Assembly (NCBI GenBank): GCA_020634035.1
Contig: JACKCM010000006.1
Coordinates: 310,001 to 374,000 of the forward strand
DNA: 64,000 nt
Reading direction: 5' to 3'
Source of the DNA: Candidatus Obscuribacterales bacterium
Lineage (GTDB): Bacteria > Cyanobacteriota > Vampirovibrionia > Obscuribacterales > Obscuribacteraceae
Shown: positions 9,398 through 17,178 of the stretch, piece by piece
Layout: every line of letters starts with the position of its first letter
Numbering within the stretch: position 1 is the first letter of the stretch
Translations under genes and position numbers: made by a program
Notes under the pieces: model-generated
Told to the model about the DNA's origin: nothing
Databases searched by the model: none
The model's input: only the letters and a program-made list of their open reading frames with translations

Positions 9398-12376
9398 GTG
9401 ATAGTCCTTAAAAGTTCACTTTTGAAGAGATATTATTGTCAGTCTCATAAAACAAGGACCCCAAGCGGAAACAATTTATACAAAACAGTGGGCAAAAACA
9501 ACAACGGCCGCTCCCATACTGATTCTCGTCTGATTGAGATCCGTGGAGCCCGCCAGCACAACCTGAAAAACATCGATCTTTCAATCCCGAAAAATGACCT
9601 GGTGGTGATTACCGGCGTAAGTGGCTCTGGAAAATCTTCACTGGCCTTCGACACCATTTTCGCCGAAGGTCAAAGACGTTATGTCGAATCTTTATCAGCT
9701 TATGCCAGACAGTTTCTCGGTCAGCTCGACAAACCGGATGTGGATGCCATAGAAGGATTGAGCCCGGCTATATCTATAGACCAGAAATCGACCAGCCATA
9801 ACCCGCGCTCTACAGTCGGTACGGTCACCGAAATCTATGACTACCTGAGGCTGCTCTACGCCCGCATAGGAACCCCCCACTGCCCTCAATGCGAGCGCGA
9901 GATCAATCCCCAGACCATAGATCAGATCGTAGACAGGGTCCTGGATATGCCCCAGGGTACCAAGCTTCAGATCCTCGCCCCATTGATTTCCGGACGAAAA
10001 GGCGAATACCACTCTCTTTTCGAAGAACTCCAGAAAGAAGGCTTCGTGCGTGTAAGGGTGGACGGCAAAGTTCATCAGCTTGAAGACGAAATCTCGATAG
10101 ACAAGAACAAAAAACACAATATCGAACTGGTGATAGACCGACTGGTTCTGAAAGATGGGATTCAATCACGGCTTGCCGACAGCCTTTCGGTCGGATTAAA
10201 ATGGGGCAAGTCGAATGTACTAGTGGACATAGTTTCGTCAGAAGAGCCTAGAGAGCCGCTTTTATTCTCAGAAAAATTCGCATGCGCCAATTGCAATATC
10301 AGCTTTGCAGAGATATCCCCAAGGATCTTCAGCTTCAACAGTCCTTATGGAGCCTGTGAAGAATGCGACGGATTGGGCTCTCGCTTCGAAGTCGATCCGT
10401 CTCTTGTGGTGCCCGATCCGGATAAAAGCCTGGCCGAAGGCGCCATCTATCCCTGGGCCAAGACCGGTAATCCTTATTACAGTCAGCTTCTAGCTTCGGT
10501 GGCCAAACACTACAAATTCGGCTTGCAGACACCCTTTAAGAAATTGTCGAAGAAACACCAGGGTGTAATTCTTTTCGGCTCCCAGGGAGAGAAACTAAAA
10601 CTGGCCTATGACGCGTTCGACGGCAGCGGTTTCTGGGAGTACAAAAAGACCTTCGAAGGGGTGGTCAATAACCTGACCAGACGCCACGAAGAGACTTCTT
10701 CCGACCGTGTCAGAGCAGACATAGAAAACTATATGACTCAAATGGAATGCACCACCTGTAAAGGCAGCAGGCTGCGTCCCGAAAGCAGAGCGGTGACCGT
10801 GACCGGAGCATCCATCGAGAAAGTGACAGCCATGCCCATCGGTGAAGCGTCCGGGTTCTTCAACGAAATGGAGAATAAACTTTCTCCGCGCCAGCAGAAA
10901 ATCGCCCATCAAGTTCTGATCGAGATAAACGCCCGCTTACGATTTCTACTCGATGTCGGACTGGGTTATCTCACCTTGAACCGACAGGCAGGAACCCTCT
11001 CCGGTGGCGAAGCCCAGCGAATTCGTCTGGCCACTCAAATTGGCTCCGGTCTGTCCGGCGTGCTTTATGTGCTGGACGAGCCATCTATCGGTCTGCATCA
11101 AAGAGACAACAATCGCCTGCTCAGCACCCTCAAACATCTTCGCGACCTGGGCAACACCCTTATTGTCGTAGAGCACGATGAAGACACTATTCGAGAAGCG
11201 GACTGGGTAATAGACATCGGCCCTGGTGCCGGTGTGCATGGTGGCGATGTGGTGGCAGAAGGAAAGTTGGACAACATACTCTCCTCCAAAAGGTCCTCAA
11301 CAGGCGCCTATCTATCTGGTCGAAAGACCATTCATACCCCGGTCAAACGCCGAGCCGGCAATGGATATTCTATAAAAATGCTGGGCGCAAAAAGAAACAA
11401 CCTCAAAAATATCGATGTAGAGATTCCACTCAACAAATTCGTCGCAGTCACCGGTGTGAGCGGCTCCGGCAAATCCACCCTGGTCAATGACCTTTTATAT
11501 GAATACCTCAGGCACCACATAAACGGCACCGTGCCTGCCCCCAAAGGGCTAACAAAAGTAGAAGGTCTGGACCAGATAGACAAGGTGATAGACATTGATC
11601 AATCTCCGATAGGCCGTACACCTCGATCGAACCCGGCTACTTATACCGGACTTTTCGATGCTATCCGAGAGGTTTTCTCTCTGACCACCGAAGCAAAAGC
11701 TAGAGGTTATCTTCCCGGTCGCTTCTCTTTCAACGTCAAAGGCGGTCGTTGCGAAGCCTGTCGGGGAGAGGGAATGAATGAGATAGAGATGAATTTCCTG
11801 CCTTCCGTTTTCGTCACCTGTGACGTATGCAAGGGAGCCCGCTACAATCGCGAGACCCTCGAAGTAAAATTCAAAGGCAAATCTATTTCGGATGTGCTCT
11901 CTATGACCGTCGAAGAAGGCAACAAATTCTTCGAGAATATCCCCCGGGCCAAGACCAAACTGCAAACCCTGATGGAAGTCGGCCTCGAATATATTCAACT
12001 GGGTCAACCTGCCACCACCCTATCGGGCGGAGAAGCCCAGCGTGTCAAACTGGCTGAGCAGCTATCGAAACGTTCCACCGGCAAAACCATATACATATTG
12101 GATGAGCCCACCACCGGTCTTGCATTTCAGGATGTGGACAAACTTCTCCATGTGCTCAATCAACTGGTGGACTCAGGCAATACGGTATTGATAATCGAAC
12201 ACAATCTGGATGTCATCAAACAAGCAGATTGGGTTATCGACCTCGGTCCGGAAGGCGGCAATGCCGGCGGCACCATCGTTAAAGCAGGCACTCCGGAAGA
12301 GCTGGCTAAAGAGAAATCCTCTTTTACCGGGCATTATCTGAAAAGTTTCCTGAGTAAACCAGGCGCACTTGCCTGA
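9398..12376 (+). CDS. uvrA: Excinuclease ABC subunit A (UvrA)
   Basis: UvrA is the DNA damage-recognition ATPase of nucleotide excision repair and loads UvrB. Two ABC modules are seen: Walker A GVSGSGKSS (about residue 75) and GVSGSGKST (about 690), and ABC signatures LSGGEAQRIRLA and LSGGEAQRVKLA. Zinc-coordinating cysteine clusters include CPQCE, CANC/CEEC, CRGEGM and CDVCKGARYN. The family marker GQLDKPDVDAIEGLSPAISI is intact. The length (up to 992 residues) is slightly long. The N-terminal ~45 residues before RLIEIRGARQHNL are not conserved, and an internal GTG at 9488 is an alternative start. uvrB is not in the window. Confidence 0.97.
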   Translation: MIVLKSSLLKRYYCQSHKTRTPSGNNLYKTVGKNNNGRSHTDSRLIEIRGARQHNLKNIDLSIPKNDLVVITGVSGSGKSSLAFDTIFAEGQRRYVESLSAYARQFLGQLDKPDVDAIEGLSPAISIDQKSTSHNPRSTVGTVTEIYDYLRLLYARIGTPHCPQCEREINPQTIDQIVDRVLDMPQGTKLQILAPLISGRKGEYHSLFEELQKEGFVRVRVDGKVHQLEDEISIDKNKKHNIELVIDRLVLKDGIQSRLADSLSVGLKWGKSNVLVDIVSSEEPREPLLFSEKFACANCNISFAEISPRIFSFNSPYGACEECDGLGSRFEVDPSLVVPDPDKSLAEGAIYPWAKTGNPYYSQLLASVAKHYKFGLQTPFKKLSKKHQGVILFGSQGEKLKLAYDAFDGSGFWEYKKTFEGVVNNLTRRHEETSSDRVRADIENYMTQMECTTCKGSRLRPESRAVTVTGASIEKVTAMPIGEASGFFNEMENKLSPRQQKIAHQVLIEINARLRFLLDVGLGYLTLNRQAGTLSGGEAQRIRLATQIGSGLSGVLYVLDEPSIGLHQRDNNRLLSTLKHLRDLGNTLIVVEHDEDTIREADWVIDIGPGAGVHGGDVVAEGKLDNILSSKRSSTGAYLSGRKTIHTPVKRRAGNGYSIKMLGAKRNNLKNIDVEIPLNKFVAVTGVSGSGKSTLVNDLLYEYLRHHINGTVPAPKGLTKVEGLDQIDKVIDIDQSPIGRTPRSNPATYTGLFDAIREVFSLTTEAKARGYLPGRFSFNVKGGRCEACRGEGMNEIEMNFLPSVFVTCDVCKGARYNRETLEVKFKGKSISDVLSMTVEEGNKFFENIPRAKTKLQTLMEVGLEYIQLGQPATTLSGGEAQRVKLAEQLSKRSTGKTIYILDEPTTGLAFQDVDKLLHVLNQLVDSGNTVLIIEHNLDVIKQADWVIDLGPEGGNAGGTIVKAGTPEELAKEKSSFTGHYLKSFLSKPGALA

Positions 12377-12417
12377 ATTCCTATTAAAAGCTTCGAAAGA
12401 GGTTATCATAAGAGGAT

Positions 12418-12882
12418 ATGATTAGAAGAGAAGTGGAAAACCTGACAGAAGAGCCAGAGCTCAACCCGGTGATCGAGAGCCTCCGGAAACGGGGTCATCG
12501 AATCACGGCCCAGCGCGAAAAGATACTCAAGATTTTTATCGACCTGCCCCACGGGCACCATCTGTCTGCCGAAGATCTGCACGGCAAGCTCATAGACGAA
12601 GGTATGAACGTCAGCCTGGCCACTGCGTACAGAACCCTAAAACTACTCTCTTCGCTGGGTCTGCTCAGAGAGCTGGACTTTGCCGAAGGACATAAACACT
12701 ACGAGCTCAAACAGGATGACCTGCCCCACCAGCATATTATCTGCACGAACTGCAATAAGACCCTGGAGTTCGAAGACCATTTCCTGGAGGATGCCGGTCA
12801 GAAAATTGGTGCAAAATACGATTTCGAAGTGGTGGACGCCCAGTTTAAGATATTTGGACAGTGCCCGGAGTGCCAGAGATGA
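12418..12882 (+). CDS. fur: Fur-family metalloregulator
   Basis: This 154-residue protein has the winged-helix domain (GHRITAQREKILKIF; LATAYRTLKLL recognition helix) and the C-terminal dimerisation domain of Fur. The metal-site elements are HHLSAEDLH, HKHYEL, HQHIICTNC and CPEC at the end, the last two forming the structural Cys4 zinc site. The family senses iron, zinc or peroxide; sequence alone does not separate Fur, Zur and PerR. Its operon with a FeoA-domain gene favours iron. The start is ATG at 12418 with an AGAGG upstream. The stop codon overlaps the next start (ATGA). Confidence 0.93.
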   Translation: MIRREVENLTEEPELNPVIESLRKRGHRITAQREKILKIFIDLPHGHHLSAEDLHGKLIDEGMNVSLATAYRTLKLLSSLGLLRELDFAEGHKHYELKQDDLPHQHIICTNCNKTLEFEDHFLEDAGQKIGAKYDFEVVDAQFKIFGQCPECQR

Positions 12883-13115
12883 CCTTAGCAGATGCCAGAG
12901 ACGGTGGAGTCTTCGTTGTCGTTCGTATGACCGACGAGAGAATATTAACCCAGGGACTGCGCTGGGGCATTGTCGAAGGCTCTTACATAGAGGTCCAGAA
13001 AAACATCAAGAACGGTCCGGTGATTATCAGCAAGAAACACACCGAAATGGCTATCGGACGCGAACTGGCTAAAAGCGTGATAGTGGAGCCGGCAGAGCCT
13101 GCGAAGAAGGACTGA
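12879..13115 (+). CDS. feoA: FeoA-domain small protein
   Basis: This 78-residue protein with an SH3-like FeoA fold runs MTLADARDGG...RMTDERILTQGLRWGIVEGSYIEV, then a C-terminal strand pair (GPVIISKKHTEMAIGRELA). The pattern of L-x-R-L-x-x-x-G-I-x-x-G in FeoA is recognisable in ILTQGLRWGIVEG. FeoA domains assist the FeoB ferrous iron transporter or act as dimerisation domains of DtxR-type regulators. No feoB follows here. The ATG overlaps the fur stop codon (ATGA), implying translational coupling. An in-frame GTG at 12861 is possible but less likely. Confidence 0.8.
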   Translation: MTLADARDGGVFVVVRMTDERILTQGLRWGIVEGSYIEVQKNIKNGPVIISKKHTEMAIGRELAKSVIVEPAEPAKKD

Positions 13116-13119
13116 AGTT

Positions 13120-13494
13120 ATGTCGGATAACATTCCTCTGAAAGACAGGGTGACTTGCACAAATTGCAAGCTGCCTTTGAGCGAGGAAGCGCTTCGAAAG
13201 AAGGGCGGAGGCGCGCTTCGTTGCCCCCGCTGCAATACACTGATGGAGCTGGATCCGGCCTGTTCCACCAGCTGTCTTTCCTGCCAGAAATTACACCAGG
13301 CGAATCCCTCACCCTGCCTGGAAGAGATAGTTAGTATAGATATAACTAATAATAGTCAAGAGAAAACTTGTGAGATTTCGGGCTCAAATGTGGAAAAGAA
13401 TGATCACGGGTCTGAAGATCCTGTCGAGGATTCAGAGAAATCTCTCTTGACGCGGGCGTGGAGACTACTGAAAAGAGGTCTGTTTCAAGTATGA
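13120..13494 (+). CDS. Small zinc-ribbon protein
   Basis: This 124-residue protein has two CxxC pairs (CTNC at about 13-16 and CPRC at about 35-38) forming a zinc ribbon. A further CSTSCLSC cluster lies near residues 48-55. After an acidic linker, the C terminus is an amphipathic, basic helix (LLTRAWRLLKRGLF). It begins 4 nt after the feoA-like gene and shares its operon with fur. In this position many genomes carry feoB or feoC; this protein resembles neither. A metal-binding or regulatory role is a guess from context. Confidence 0.75.
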   Translation: MSDNIPLKDRVTCTNCKLPLSEEALRKKGGGALRCPRCNTLMELDPACSTSCLSCQKLHQANPSPCLEEIVSIDITNNSQEKTCEISGSNVEKNDHGSEDPVEDSEKSLLTRAWRLLKRGLFQV

Positions 13495-13520
13495 TAAGGG
13501 GTATAGACCTTATGGAATCA

Positions 13521-13549
13521 TTGGGTTATAACATGGAAACTCTTATTAT
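13521..13549 (+). promoter_or_regulatory. Candidate promoter for the S1-like gene
   Basis: TTGGGT (13521-13526) and TATTAT (13544-13549) are separated by 17 nt, 47 nt before the ATG at 13596. Confidence 0.45.
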
Positions 13550-13595
13550 CAGAACTCTCTGCTGTTTTTCTGACAACACATTTAGGGATTAGGCG

Positions 13596-14855
13596 ATGGC
13601 CAGCAAACTTAATCCCTGGAAAATTCAGGGCTATAAACCTGGGCAAAATGTTATTTGCAGAATAGTGAAGTCCGAACCGGGCGGCTATGCTGTCGTCATT
13701 CCCAAGGATAATCTGCCGGGATTTCTTCCCTCCGAACAGACCCATGTTCCAGGCAAAGAGGTGCTGGCCCAGTTCGTCTGTGTAGACAAAAACAGAATGC
13801 TGCTCTCCGAGCGCTTTACCGCAGGCTCCAGCGGAGCCAAGCCGAAAACCCAGACAGTGAACTGGCTGGAGCAGCTTGAAGATCCGGACGGAGTCTATTC
13901 CACCGGCAAACATCAATCCCTTTCCAGTCAAATGGCCGCCGACCCAAATACCGCTCTCAGCCCCACCGGTAATTACACCGAAGAAGCCCAGCAGGCCCAG
14001 GCTCAATATCAGCAAGAACAGTATCAGCCCGAACCCGAGCCAGAACAAGGATCAGGTTTCGAGCCCAATCCATACCAGCAGGACCAGTACCAGACCGGTC
14101 AGCAGCCCAGCCCGGAAGAGCAAGCATTCAAAGTCTACGCCAACAGCGTCCCACCCAAAACCTATCAATTACGCCGCGCCATCGACCTGATCATGCCCCC
14201 GGTCGATCAGGATAGCCTCAAGTCTCTGAGAATCGGCGACTATGACATAGAATGGCTAATAACCGACCTCGAAGGCGGCATGCGGACAGGCTGTGTCAAG
14301 GCAACCTGCGAGAGCCGCCTATCTAGAGCGGCAATGCTGCTTTATCGCGGTAGAGCAGTGGGCTGTATTTACGGATGCAGAGCCGACCCGGATACGAAGC
14401 CCACCGAAGAATCACTGAATCTGATGCTCAATGACCTCGAGTCCCCCGACACTTTAGTGACCCTTTACGATCTGCCCGAAGACGTAACGCTTGCCATGTC
14501 TGCGTTATTCCTCGGCTATCCGGTCAAACGAGAAGACAACTACAGTGCCCTCGACTATATGCGCTATATCTGCGACTGGTTCGATAAAGAGAAAGGCACA
14601 GCCACCCTGGCCATCTCGATGTCCGGCGGTCGCGGCATGTGCCTGGGCTATATATTCAAAGGTGAGTTCCGCGGATCATTCTATGTAGAAGATCAAGCCT
14701 TCCATCCAGATCGCTCTTACATTGAACAGATACTGCAAAACGATCCCGAAGCGACTCTGGGAGTCAGCATACTGCCTCCGCAAATGACATCAAGTGCGGT
14801 GCGCTTCGGATTCAGCTTGAGTATGGCTCGCAAGAATAACAAACAGGAATTTTAG
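13596..14855 (+). CDS. Protein with N-terminal S1-like domain, otherwise unknown
   Basis: This 419-residue protein is without a signal peptide. Residues about 13-72 look like an S1/OB-fold RNA-binding domain (GQNVICRIVKSEPGGYAVVI, then a LPGFLPSEQ turn as in S1 repeats). A Gln/Pro/Glu-rich linker spans about 120-180. The C-terminal half (about 190-410) is a mixed alpha/beta domain (for example DYDIEWLITDLEGGMRTGCV and GTATLAISMSGGRGMCLGYI) that I do not recognise; it resembles the DUF4388-like domains found in signalling proteins. It converges on the RNase E/G gene with a shared terminator. Cytoplasmic RNA binding is the only function supported. Confidence 0.75.
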   Translation: MASKLNPWKIQGYKPGQNVICRIVKSEPGGYAVVIPKDNLPGFLPSEQTHVPGKEVLAQFVCVDKNRMLLSERFTAGSSGAKPKTQTVNWLEQLEDPDGVYSTGKHQSLSSQMAADPNTALSPTGNYTEEAQQAQAQYQQEQYQPEPEPEQGSGFEPNPYQQDQYQTGQQPSPEEQAFKVYANSVPPKTYQLRRAIDLIMPPVDQDSLKSLRIGDYDIEWLITDLEGGMRTGCVKATCESRLSRAAMLLYRGRAVGCIYGCRADPDTKPTEESLNLMLNDLESPDTLVTLYDLPEDVTLAMSALFLGYPVKREDNYSALDYMRYICDWFDKEKGTATLAISMSGGRGMCLGYIFKGEFRGSFYVEDQAFHPDRSYIEQILQNDPEATLGVSILPPQMTSSAVRFGFSLSMARKNNKQEF

Positions 14856-14866
14856 AACATAAAGAA

Positions 14867-14902
14867 AGAGCCTTGAACAACGGATTGCTTCAAGGCTCTC
14901 TT
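14867..14902. terminator. Bidirectional terminator between the S1-like gene and RNase E/G
   Basis: AGAGCCTTGAA and TTCAAGGCTCT form a perfect 11-bp stem around an 11-nt loop. T-rich sequence follows on both strands, and the hairpin lies between convergent genes. Confidence 0.85.
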
Positions 14903-14934
14903 CTATTCTAATTGTGCGACTGTTATTCGCTTAC

Positions 14935-17166
14935 TTACTCGCTGTCGCGGCCTGTATCAGGACCGCCGGTTCCGGAACCGGTTCCAGAACTGGAATCGTT
15001 ACCGGAGCCAGACTGCTCGGAAGAGCCGCCATAGCTCTCACTGGCGAAGGTAGCCAGCTTCAGCTGATCATAAGATTCAGAGCTCTCCGATTCGCTTTTC
15101 TTAAAGCCGTCTAGAAAACTCATGCTGTCGTTCTTGCTTTCAGCATCGCTCTCTTCATCCTGACTGGCTTCCACGGTCGGCACCGAATCCAATTCCACCT
15201 CTCTTTCTTCTTTCAAAAGAAAAGAAGTGGTGGCACTCGATTCGAGCTCTTTGTCTTCAGCGGCTTCCACTGCGGCTTCCGGAGCCTCGACAGCGAATGA
15301 ACTACCGAAGCTGAAACCGCTTGCTGGAGCCGGACTGGGGTGAGCGTCCTCTTCTCTGACCTTGAGGGTGAAGACTCCTGTCACAGGTCCTTCAATCGCT
15401 TCATGGGGGCTGGCGGTGGCGATATCTTCGAGATAAGCCTCTTTCGCTTCTTCAGCACTCATGCCCGGAACTTCCTCTTCTTCTTCCGAAGCGGGTTCTT
15501 CCACCACGACGGCTTCAATCTCTGCTTCGCTACCGGAGCGAGAAAGCTCGTTATAGACCTCTTCTACCGCAGAGATGTTGCGAGCCAGTTCGTCGGCTTC
15601 AGCATCGGATACTTCGGTTTCAGAGATACTCTCTTCATAAAGAGCAGAGCCTGCTTCGATTTGAGCACCTTCGACTTTAAGAGTTATCTCTTCGTCCTCA
15701 TCCTCTTCATCTTCAGGAAGCTCGATTCGTTTGAATCTTCTGTCGCCGGAGCGCTTTTCAGGCTCTAGCAGATCCTGGGGAACTTGATTGAGCAGGTCCT
15801 CAGGAATCTCTTCCTGGTCATCCCGGGGAGCTTCTTTCAGAGTAGAGATCACTCGGCCCGAGCTGGTTGCCGAAGCGCTCTTCAAAGCTTTCATCTTGGC
15901 AGGGCGGGCAACAGGCTCATCTTCATCCTGCTTGATCACAATAGCTGTACGGTTTTCAGAAGGTCCAATCACCAGGTCCGGCATAATGCCCTGACCGACA
16001 CAGTGAGAACACTGGGTGGTGAAGAGCTCTCTAAGGCTCTGACCCTGACGACGTCTGGTCAATTCCACCAGTCCGAGATCAGAAAGCTGACCTACCTGCG
16101 GTTTAGCACGGTCTTCTTCCAGCACTCTCTGGAAAACTTCCAGAACCTGCTGCTGGTCCCGGCGGCTCTCCATGTCGATGAAGTCCACGATGACCATACC
16201 GCCGATATTTCTCAAACGGAGCTGGCGAGGAATCTCTTGAGCAGCTTCGAGGTTGGTGCGACGCACGGTTTCGGCCTGGGTTCTAGAGCTGGTGAATCTA
16301 CCTGAGTTCACATCGATAACGGTGAGAGCTTCGGTAGGTTGGATGTTCAAGTGACCACCGGAAGGTAGCTCTGCTCTATCTGTCAGAGCAGCTTCGATCT
16401 CGCGCACAATGGATTTTTCTACCAGCAAGGATTCTTCACCGGTATGGAAAGAGACCTTGGTATTTTTGCTCGCCCAACCTTTCAGAAAGTCTTGAGCACG
16501 TTTCTGTCCATCAGGACTGTCCACGATGATATCGGTGACTTCATGGGAGTAGGCATCACGGATGGTTCTATAGAGAAGATCCTGATCACGATAGATAAGG
16601 GTCGGTCCAATAGATTCTTCCGCTTCCGATACGATGGTTTGCCAGGTATCCCAGAGTTGCTCGAAATCTTCGTAGAGTTCGTCTTCTCCCTGACCTTTAG
16701 CTTCTGTTCTGATTATCAGGCCGATACCGGGAGGCTTCATCAGATTAACCACAGACTTGAGCCGAGCTCTTTCTCTGGATTCACTGATTCGACGCGAAAT
16801 AGAAACGCCTCTTTCTTCCGGCACCAGAACCAGGAAGCGACCCGGCAAGCTAATAGCGGTGGATACCCGGGGACCTTTATGTCCGGTGGGTTCTTTGGTG
16901 ATCTGCACCAGTAGCTTTTGTTTGGGCACCAGTCTCTCTTTGAGTGGTCCCTGACCGGGCACATCGTTGGCATGAAGGAAGCCCATCTTGTCTTTGCCCA
17001 GGTTGACGAAAGCTGCGTCGATTCCTGGCAAGATGTTCTCAACACTACATGTATAGATGTCACCGAGTAACAGCTCTCCCCGGTTTACGAAGAACTCCGC
17101 TACTCTATCGTTCTCCAACAAAGCGGCGATGCTGTCCTGCTCGGATATAACTAATGACTTTCTCAT
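14935..17166 (-). CDS. rne: Ribonuclease E/G family endoribonuclease
   Basis: This single-strand-specific endoribonuclease acts in RNA processing and decay. The 743-residue protein starts MRKSLVISEQDS and has an S1 domain (about residues 35-120). It also has the catalytic-core motifs EALTVIDVNSGRF and MVIVDFIDM, whose aspartates bind Mg2+, and a Zn-link cysteine pair in TQCSHCVGQG. After about residue 430 the protein becomes a long acidic, disordered tail ending in Ser/Gly, reminiscent of the RNase E scaffold tail but without recognisable degradosome motifs. The start has GAGGA 5 nt upstream. It is 12 nt downstream of the radical SAM gene, a pairing common in Gram-positives and cyanobacteria. 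Confidence 0.95.
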   Translation of the reverse strand: MRKSLVISEQDSIAALLENDRVAEFFVNRGELLLGDIYTCSVENILPGIDAAFVNLGKDKMGFLHANDVPGQGPLKERLVPKQKLLVQITKEPTGHKGPRVSTAISLPGRFLVLVPEERGVSISRRISESRERARLKSVVNLMKPPGIGLIIRTEAKGQGEDELYEDFEQLWDTWQTIVSEAEESIGPTLIYRDQDLLYRTIRDAYSHEVTDIIVDSPDGQKRAQDFLKGWASKNTKVSFHTGEESLLVEKSIVREIEAALTDRAELPSGGHLNIQPTEALTVIDVNSGRFTSSRTQAETVRRTNLEAAQEIPRQLRLRNIGGMVIVDFIDMESRRDQQQVLEVFQRVLEEDRAKPQVGQLSDLGLVELTRRRQGQSLRELFTTQCSHCVGQGIMPDLVIGPSENRTAIVIKQDEDEPVARPAKMKALKSASATSSGRVISTLKEAPRDDQEEIPEDLLNQVPQDLLEPEKRSGDRRFKRIELPEDEEDEDEEITLKVEGAQIEAGSALYEESISETEVSDAEADELARNISAVEEVYNELSRSGSEAEIEAVVVEEPASEEEEEVPGMSAEEAKEAYLEDIATASPHEAIEGPVTGVFTLKVREEDAHPSPAPASGFSFGSSFAVEAPEAAVEAAEDKELESSATTSFLLKEEREVELDSVPTVEASQDEESDAESKNDSMSFLDGFKKSESESSESYDQLKLATFASESYGGSSEQSGSGNDSSSGTGSGTGGPDTGRDSE

Positions 17167-17178
17167 AGGTTCCTCTAC

